From Clostridiales bacterium (GTDB lineage Bacteria; Bacillota; Clostridia; Oscillospirales; Oscillospiraceae): a stretch of 35,492 nt of DNA. The DNA is taken from NCBI GenBank assembly GCA_004557655.1, contig SFGJ01000016.1:1-35492 (forward strand). The letters are read 5' to 3'. The notes beneath the pieces are model-generated. The model saw only the letters and a program-made list of their open reading frames with translations, ran no database searches and was not told where the DNA came from. A program made the translations under genes and the position numbers. Below, in pieces: positions 31,191 to 35,492 of this stretch; position 1 is the first letter of the stretch, and each line of letters begins with the position of its first letter.

Positions 31191-32573
31191 ATGAAACATG
31201 GTATTGTCAAAAGGGTCACAGGCCCCGTGGTAGATGTGCAGTTTCCCTCCGGACATCTGCCTGACATTTACAATGCAATCGAGATCCAATTGGAGGACCG
31301 CAAGGTGGTCATGGAGGCCATGCAGCAGCTTGGATCGGACACGGTACGCTGCTTGTCCCTGTTCTCCACCGACGGTATTTACCGGGGCTGCGCCGCCGTG
31401 GACACCGGCTCCCCCGTGACCATGCCCGTGGGTGAAGCCACCTTGGGCCGTATGTTCAATGTGGTGGGTGATCCCATCGACGGCAAGGGGCCTGTGGTGG
31501 CGGAGCGGATGCCCATTCACCGGAGCGCACCGGCCTTCACCGATGTGATGCCCTCCACGGAGATTTTGGAAACCGGCATCAAGGTGGTGGACCTGCTGGC
31601 GCCCTATTCCAAGGGCGGCAAGATCGGCCTGTTCGGCGGCGCCGGTGTGGGTAAGACCGTGCTTATTCAGGAGCTGATCCGCAATGTGGCCTACGAGCAT
31701 GGCGGCTATTCTGTGTTTGCCGGCGTGGGCGAGAGGTCCCGCGAGGGCAACGACCTTTGGAACGAGATGACCGAGTCCGGAGTTATCAGCAAGACGGCGC
31801 TGGTGTTCGGCCAGATGAACGAGCCTCCCGGAGCGCGTCTGCGGGTACCCCTGTCCGGATTGACCATTGCGGAGAATTTCCGCGATACCAGCGGACAGGA
31901 CGTGCTGCTGTTCATAGACAACATTTTCCGCTTTACCCAGGCGGGCAGCGAGGTGTCGGCTCTGCTGGGCCGTATGCCCTCCGCCGTGGGCTATCAGCCG
32001 ACCCTGGCCACGGAGATGGGTGTTCTGCAGGAGCGCATTACCTCCACCCGCAGCGGTTCCGTCACCTCCGTTCAGGCCATCTATGTACCTGCTGACGACC
32101 TGACCGACCCGGCTCCGGCTACCGCTTTTGCCCATCTGGATGCCACAACCGTTCTGGACCGCGGCATTTCCGAGCTGGGCATCTATCCCGCCGTGGATCC
32201 CCTGGCCTCCACCTCCCGTATTTTGGAGCCGGATGTGCTGGGCCACCGGCATTACAGCACCGCCCGGGCGGTGCAGAGTGTGCTGCAGAAGTACAAGGAG
32301 CTGCAGGACATCATCGCCGTGCTGGGCATGGACGAGCTGAGTCTGGAGGATAAGGCCACCGTGAATCGTGCCCGCCGCATCCAGAGATTTTTGTCCCAGC
32401 CCTTCCATGTGGCGGAGAACTTCACCGGCCTTGCCGGCAAGTATGTGCCTCTGGAGGAGACCATCCGGGGCTTCGAGGTCATTCTCGGAGGCGAGTGTGA
32501 CGACATCCCGGAGCAGGCGTTCCTCATGTGCGGAACCATTGACGATGTGCTTGCCAAGCGCAAGCAGATGTAA
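31191..32573 (+). CDS. atpD: F-type ATP synthase subunit beta
   Basis: The 460-aa catalytic subunit has Walker A GLFGGAGVGKTVLIQ, GVGERSREGNDLW with the catalytic Glu, Walker B VLLFIDNIFRFTQAGSE, and SALLGRMPSAVGYQPTL. Unlike alpha it is a normal separate gene, immediately between gamma and epsilon. Length is in the usual range. Confidence 0.97.
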   Translation: MKHGIVKRVTGPVVDVQFPSGHLPDIYNAIEIQLEDRKVVMEAMQQLGSDTVRCLSLFSTDGIYRGCAAVDTGSPVTMPVGEATLGRMFNVVGDPIDGKGPVVAERMPIHRSAPAFTDVMPSTEILETGIKVVDLLAPYSKGGKIGLFGGAGVGKTVLIQELIRNVAYEHGGYSVFAGVGERSREGNDLWNEMTESGVISKTALVFGQMNEPPGARLRVPLSGLTIAENFRDTSGQDVLLFIDNIFRFTQAGSEVSALLGRMPSAVGYQPTLATEMGVLQERITSTRSGSVTSVQAIYVPADDLTDPAPATAFAHLDATTVLDRGISELGIYPAVDPLASTSRILEPDVLGHRHYSTARAVQSVLQKYKELQDIIAVLGMDELSLEDKATVNRARRIQRFLSQPFHVAENFTGLAGKYVPLEETIRGFEVILGGECDDIPEQAFLMCGTIDDVLAKRKQM

Positions 32574-32584
32574 AAGAGGTGCCT

Positions 32585-32998
32585 ATGAAAGACGGGATCC
32601 ATCTGGAGATCGCCACTGCCGGCGGCACAGTGTATGATGACATGGTCAGCTATGCGGAGCTTCCCTTTTCCGGCGGCAGCGTCGGTGTGCTGCGGGATCA
32701 TGCACCTATGCTGGGAGCCATCGAGGACGGCGTGGTCACCGCCCGAAAGGACAGCGGTGAGGAGTCGTTCATTGCTGTGAATCTGGGGGTTGCCAACATC
32801 GTGCACAATGAGGTGACGCTGCTGGTGCGCACGGCGGAACGGGCAGAGGACATTGACCTGCCCCGAGCGGAGGCGGCGGAGCAGCGCGCCAGAGAGCGTC
32901 TTGGTGACAAGGGCGGTCCATGGGACAGGGAGCGTGCCCAGACTGCTTTGCACCGGGCACTGGCTCGACAGGCGGCGGTAAGAATGATGAAAAAATAA
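32585..32998 (+). CDS. atpC: F-type ATP synthase subunit epsilon
   Basis: The 137-aa subunit has the N-terminal beta-sandwich with HLEIATAGGTVYDDMV and GSVGVLRDHAPMLGAI, and a C-terminal helical part (RAEAAEQRARERL). Epsilon links the shaft to the c-ring and limits ATP hydrolysis. The ATG at 32585 is chosen because AGAGG ends five bases before it; an upstream GTG is part of that SD. Last gene of the operon. Confidence 0.93.
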   Translation: MKDGIHLEIATAGGTVYDDMVSYAELPFSGGSVGVLRDHAPMLGAIEDGVVTARKDSGEESFIAVNLGVANIVHNEVTLLVRTAERAEDIDLPRAEAAEQRARERLGDKGGPWDRERAQTALHRALARQAAVRMMKK

Positions 32999-33057
32999 GT
33001 GCTTTTCCCGGCAGGCTCTCTGCCGAGATGACTTGCCGTATTGCGCATTATGGTATC

Positions 33058-33092
33058 AAGCACCGCATCCTCCGGATGTGGTGCTTTTTTGG
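33058..33092 (+). terminator. Terminator of the ATP synthase operon
   Basis: The stem AAGCACCGCATCC (33058-33070) pairs with GGATGTGGTGCTT (33073-33085, one G-T) and is followed by TTTTG. Confidence 0.9.
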
Positions 33093-33183
33093 GCTATGCT
33101 GATGGCAAGTCTTATTAAAAATGGGGGAGTGGAGCAAATGAAAATTCGCGCCGTCAAATTTGTTTAAATTATTTGAAGTACAG

Positions 33184-33212
33184 TTGACATTACCGGCAGC
33201 ATTTTATATAAT
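33184..33212 (+). promoter_or_regulatory. aroF-tyrA promoter (TTGACA-17-TATAAT)
   Basis: Perfect consensus TTGACA (33184-33189) and TATAAT (33207-33212) with 17-bp spacing. The transcript would have a leader of about 200 bases before aroF. Confidence 0.9.
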
Positions 33213-33244
33213 GACATAAATCTTATTTTGAGGTTTGTGTGCGT

Positions 33245-33310
33245 ATGTTTGGTTTCTATTATGCGTATTGCTATTACTTTACTATCTTCGGTAGTAAGGA
33301 TAATTTGTGA
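33245..33310 (+). CDS. Phe/Tyr-rich leader peptide of aroF-tyrA
   Basis: This 21-codon frame is too short for usual gene finding. Residues 2-15 read FGFYYAYCYYFTIF: four Phe and five Tyr within 14 codons, written with both codons of each. The rest is GSKDNL before the TGA at 33308. GAGG lies 11 bases before the ATG. A frame so rich in the pathway's two end products, placed between a consensus promoter and a terminator before aroF-tyrA, has the layout of an attenuator leader peptide: ribosome stalling at scarce Phe- or Tyr-tRNA would change folding of the downstream RNA. Confidence 0.72.
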   Translation: MFGFYYAYCYYFTIFGSKDNL

Positions 33311-33377
33311 TGCATCAAAGGAAGCTATGACAGGATGTTCGATGCGGCGCAGGTTATCCTGTGCCGCATTTATTTAT
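33311..33377 (+). promoter_or_regulatory. Candidate transcription attenuator of aroF-tyrA
   Basis: The terminator stem ATGCGGCGCAGG (33342-33353) pairs with 33358-33369 (one G-T, TTAT loop) and is followed by TTATTTAT. Two competing pairings can disrupt it: ACAGGAT (33330-33336) with ATCCTGT (33356-33362), and TGCATC (33311-33316) with GATGCG (33341-33346). Both upstream strands lie directly after the leader-peptide stop. No T-box sequence is seen. Confidence 0.7.
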
Positions 33378-33418
33378 GCGCAGATCAAATTTAACTCAGA
33401 TAAACGGAGGCAAAAACC

Positions 33419-34423
33419 ATGATCGTAGTACTGAAAAACGGCGTAAAGGAAGAAAAACGCGCCCAGCTCATTGAGTGGCTGAAGGACCAGGGACTGGGCA
33501 TCCACATATCGCAGGGTGAATATCAGACGGTTCTGGGTCTTATCGGTGACACGACCCATGTGGACATGGATCTCATTGCCAGTCTGGAGATCGTGGATTC
33601 CGTCAAACGAGTCACCGAACCTTTCAAATGCTGCAATCGCAAATTTCATCCGGAGGATACAGTGGTGGATGTGGGGGGTGTGAAAGTTGGCGGCGGAAAT
33701 TTCTGCATGATCGCCGGGCCCTGCTCGGTGGAGTCTGAGGAGCAGATCGTTTCCATCGCCCGGTCCGTCAAAGCGGCGGGAGCCAATATGCTGCGGGGCG
33801 GCGCCTTTAAGCCCCGTACCTCCCCCTACGACTTTCAGGGGATGCAGGCCGACGGCATCGAACTGCTGAAGATTGCCCGTCAGGAGACAGGCCTGCCCAT
33901 CGTGACCGAGATCATGGGTGTCAATCACCTGCCTCTGTTCGAGGATGTGGATCTGATCCAGGTGGGTGCCAGAAATATGCAGAACTTTGATTTGCTGAAG
34001 GAATTGGGCAAGCTGCATCGTCCCATTTTGCTCAAGCGCGGCCTGGCCAATACACTCAAGGAGCTGCTGATGAGCGCCGAATACATCATGGCCGGGGGCA
34101 ACGAGCAGGTCATACTCTGCGAACGTGGCATCCGCACCTTTGATGACTACACCAGAAACACACTGGATCTGGCTGCCGTGCCCATGCTGCGTGAACTGAC
34201 TCATCTGCCCATCATCGTCGATCCCAGCCACGCCACGGGTATTGCCCGGCTGGTGCCTCCCATGGCTCTGTCCGGCACTGCCTGCGGTGCAGACGGCCTG
34301 ATCATTGAGGTGCACAATGATCCCATGCACGCCCTGTGTGACGGCGCGCAATCCCTGAGACCGGAGGAATATGCCGCACTGGCCGATAAGGTACGCAGAA
34401 TCCGGGAGGTTATCGCAAAATGA
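33419..34423 (+). CDS. aroF: 3-deoxy-7-phosphoheptulonate (DAHP) synthase
   Basis: The 334-aa enzyme makes the first committed step of aromatic amino acid synthesis from phosphoenolpyruvate and erythrose-4-phosphate. Residues ~1-70 are a ferredoxin-like regulatory domain (MIVVLKNGVKEEK, VKRVTEPFK), the type that mediates Tyr/Phe inhibition in class I-beta enzymes. The barrel follows with FCMIAGPCSVES, LRGGAFKPRTSPYDFQG, VTEIMGVNHL, QVGARNMQNFDLL, LLKRGLANTLKE, CERGIRTFDDYTRNTLD and IIVDPSHATG. All catalytic motifs are present. SD GGAGG precedes the ATG at 33419. It overlaps tyrA by four bases. Confidence 0.95.
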   Translation: MIVVLKNGVKEEKRAQLIEWLKDQGLGIHISQGEYQTVLGLIGDTTHVDMDLIASLEIVDSVKRVTEPFKCCNRKFHPEDTVVDVGGVKVGGGNFCMIAGPCSVESEEQIVSIARSVKAAGANMLRGGAFKPRTSPYDFQGMQADGIELLKIARQETGLPIVTEIMGVNHLPLFEDVDLIQVGARNMQNFDLLKELGKLHRPILLKRGLANTLKELLMSAEYIMAGGNEQVILCERGIRTFDDYTRNTLDLAAVPMLRELTHLPIIVDPSHATGIARLVPPMALSGTACGADGLIIEVHNDPMHALCDGAQSLRPEEYAALADKVRRIREVIAK

Positions 34424-35253
34424 CAGTGGGAATCATTGGCTTGGGACTCATCGGCGGCTCCTTTGCAAAGGCGTATGGTCAGGCGGGGCATACCGTTTTG
34501 GCCCTTGACACAGACCGCTCTACTTTGAATTTTGCCATGGTCAGCGGCGTAGTGACAGAGGAACTGACGAAGGAGAACGCCGCCGGGTGCGACTTGATCC
34601 TCATTGCCATCAATCCGGAGGCCGCCTGCCGCGCGCTGGAGGAATTCGCTCCCCACTTCGGCAGCAAGGGCGTTGTCATTGACTGTTGCGGCACCAAGCG
34701 CGTTGTTTGCTCCGTGGGCTTCCGTCTTGCCAAACGCTGGGGCTTTACCTATCTGGGAGGGCATCCGATGGCCGGCACCCACCAGTCCGGATTCAAATAC
34801 GCCGGAGCCAATCTCTTCAAGGGCGCACCGATGGTGATCGTTCCGCCTGTTTATGACGATATTGCCCTGTTGAGCCGGGTCAAGAATCTTTTGAAACCGG
34901 CTCAGTTTGGCCGCATCAGTATTACCACAGCGGAGGATCATGATGAGATCATTGCCTTTACCTCTCAGATGGCTCATGTCATCTCCAACGCGTATATCAA
35001 GAGCCCCACCGCGCGCAAGCGCAAGGGTTTTTCTGCCGGAAGCTACCGGGATCTGACTCGGGTGGCCTGGCTCAATCCTCCTATGTGGGCGGAGCTGTTT
35101 TTGGAGAATAAGGATAACCTGATCAGCGAGCTGAATCAGCTCATCGGCGCGCTGAGCGAATACCGCGAGGCAATGGTGAGCGATGATGCAGTGCGGCTTA
35201 CCCGCCTCCTGGATGATGGGCGGCGCATCAAGGAGGAAGTGGACGGCAGATGA
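34420..35253 (+). CDS. tyrA: Prephenate dehydrogenase
   Basis: The 277-aa NAD(P)-dependent enzyme converts prephenate to 4-hydroxyphenylpyruvate, the Tyr branch. The N-terminus VGIIGLGLIGGSFAKAY is the Rossmann motif; later LGGHPMAGTHQSGF carries the catalytic His region and SYRDLTRVAWLNP the C-terminal helical domain. There is no ACT or chorismate mutase domain. The start overlaps the aroF stop (ATGA, 34420-34423), so synthesis is coupled. The pairing with aroF under a Phe/Tyr-rich leader supports end-product control of the branch. Confidence 0.94.
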   Translation: MTVGIIGLGLIGGSFAKAYGQAGHTVLALDTDRSTLNFAMVSGVVTEELTKENAAGCDLILIAINPEAACRALEEFAPHFGSKGVVIDCCGTKRVVCSVGFRLAKRWGFTYLGGHPMAGTHQSGFKYAGANLFKGAPMVIVPPVYDDIALLSRVKNLLKPAQFGRISITTAEDHDEIIAFTSQMAHVISNAYIKSPTARKRKGFSAGSYRDLTRVAWLNPPMWAELFLENKDNLISELNQLIGALSEYREAMVSDDAVRLTRLLDDGRRIKEEVDGR

Positions 35254-35328
35254 CCGCCTCAGGGCGGCAAGCGCCGGTAAATGAGACGGCACAGCACAAT
35301 ACACACAAACAGACCAGAACATAAAAAG

Positions 35329-35366
35329 AACAGGAAGGCAGCAGCGTAGGCTGTTGCCTTCCTGTT
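35329..35366 (-). terminator. Terminator of the serA-like gene
   Basis: A long stem (AACAGGAAGGCA at 35329-35340 with 35355-35366, plus inner pairs) is followed on the minus strand by TTCTTTTTAT. The + strand side has few T, so it serves the gene on the right and perhaps also tyrA. Confidence 0.82.
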
Positions 35367-35397
35367 GTGGTTTGCGACTGTATAGTCTGGGAAAAAC

Positions 35398-35492
35398 TTA
35401 AAAGTTCTTGATGATCTCCACGATCTCGGCGCCGATACGCTCCTGGGCCTCCATAGTGGCAGCGCCGATGTGTCGGGGCGTATAGAAAATGT
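35398..35492 (-). CDS. serA: D-3-phosphoglycerate dehydrogenase-like, C-terminal end (start outside window)
   Basis: Only the last 31 codons are visible. They read through FYTPRHIGAATMEAQERIG and end in EIVEIIKNF. TP-HIGA-T-EAQERIG is the well-known closing segment of the nucleotide-binding domain of D-2-hydroxyacid dehydrogenases, closest to SerA. There is no ACT or other regulatory domain after it, so it would be the short form. The substrate is not certain from so little sequence. Confidence 0.7.
   Translation of the reverse strand, partial: IFYTPRHIGAATMEAQERIGAEIVEIIKNF

Noticed and set aside
31023..32408. 461-codon minus-strand frame
   Set aside because: It is the mirror of atpD and the end of atpG; His/Gly-rich shadow composition.
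33213..33418. T-box riboswitch in the aroF leader
   Set aside because: I find no T-box antiterminator sequence, and an aromatic leader peptide plus terminator explains the region better.

Overview
The window looks like a chromosomal segment from a Gram-positive gut Clostridia, most likely the Oscillospirales group. This placement is inference. It rests on the moderately GC-rich coding sequence, strong Shine-Dalgarno (SD) sites, promoters with 17-bp spacing, DUF1292 and FNT genes, SARP-type response regulators and a DUF4368-type recombinase. No rRNA is present. Apart from one partial mobile-element gene at the left edge, it reads as housekeeping DNA interrupted by one accessory signalling region.

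Layout. 1-0.6 kb: 3' end of a large serine recombinase. 0.7-6.4 kb: a lipoprotein gene broken by an amber codon, proC, an FNT channel, a DUF554 protein, tcdA and a membrane-anchored parvulin PPIase. 6.5-6.75 kb: a structured noncoding RNA. 6.8-12.4 kb: a DUF1292 protein, a class A penicillin-binding protein, a uridine kinase-like NTPase, mntP, a TrmH-family methyltransferase and tRNA-Ala(GGC). 12.65-24.0 kb: an FRG-domain gene followed by a signalling island. The island holds a HATPase, a STAS protein, a STAS-kinase fusion, a HATPase-symporter fusion, a C39-like peptidase, a LytS-type receptor with a PP2C phosphatase domain, a degenerate receiver, a histidine kinase and a SARP-type response regulator. 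24.3-25.75 kb: malQ. 26.1-33.0 kb: an F-type ATP synthase operon. 33.2-35.25 kb: aroF-tyrA behind a candidate attenuator. The right edge holds the 3' end of a serA-like gene.

How the genes work together. The island contains every protein class of a partner-switching cascade (HATPase kinase, STAS antagonists, PP2C phosphatase) except a sigma factor. It also has a two-component pair whose DNA-binding domain is SARP-like. Heptamer repeats TGCAACA at 11-bp spacing occur upstream of the histidine kinase and, as a mirrored double pair, upstream of the peptidase. They are a plausible operator for that regulator and would tie the island into one circuit.

The ATP synthase operon lacks a separate delta gene. 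Instead one frame encodes a b-like stalk helix, the delta C-terminal domain and the whole alpha subunit. The aroF-tyrA leader encodes a 21-residue peptide with nine Phe/Tyr residues followed by a terminator, a classic attenuator layout that is uncommon in Firmicutes.

Other points: a divergent promoter pair that appears to share one palindromic -35 element, a possibly leaderless STAS-kinase mRNA, and a 28-bp tandem duplication that creates a mini-cistron directly before malQ.
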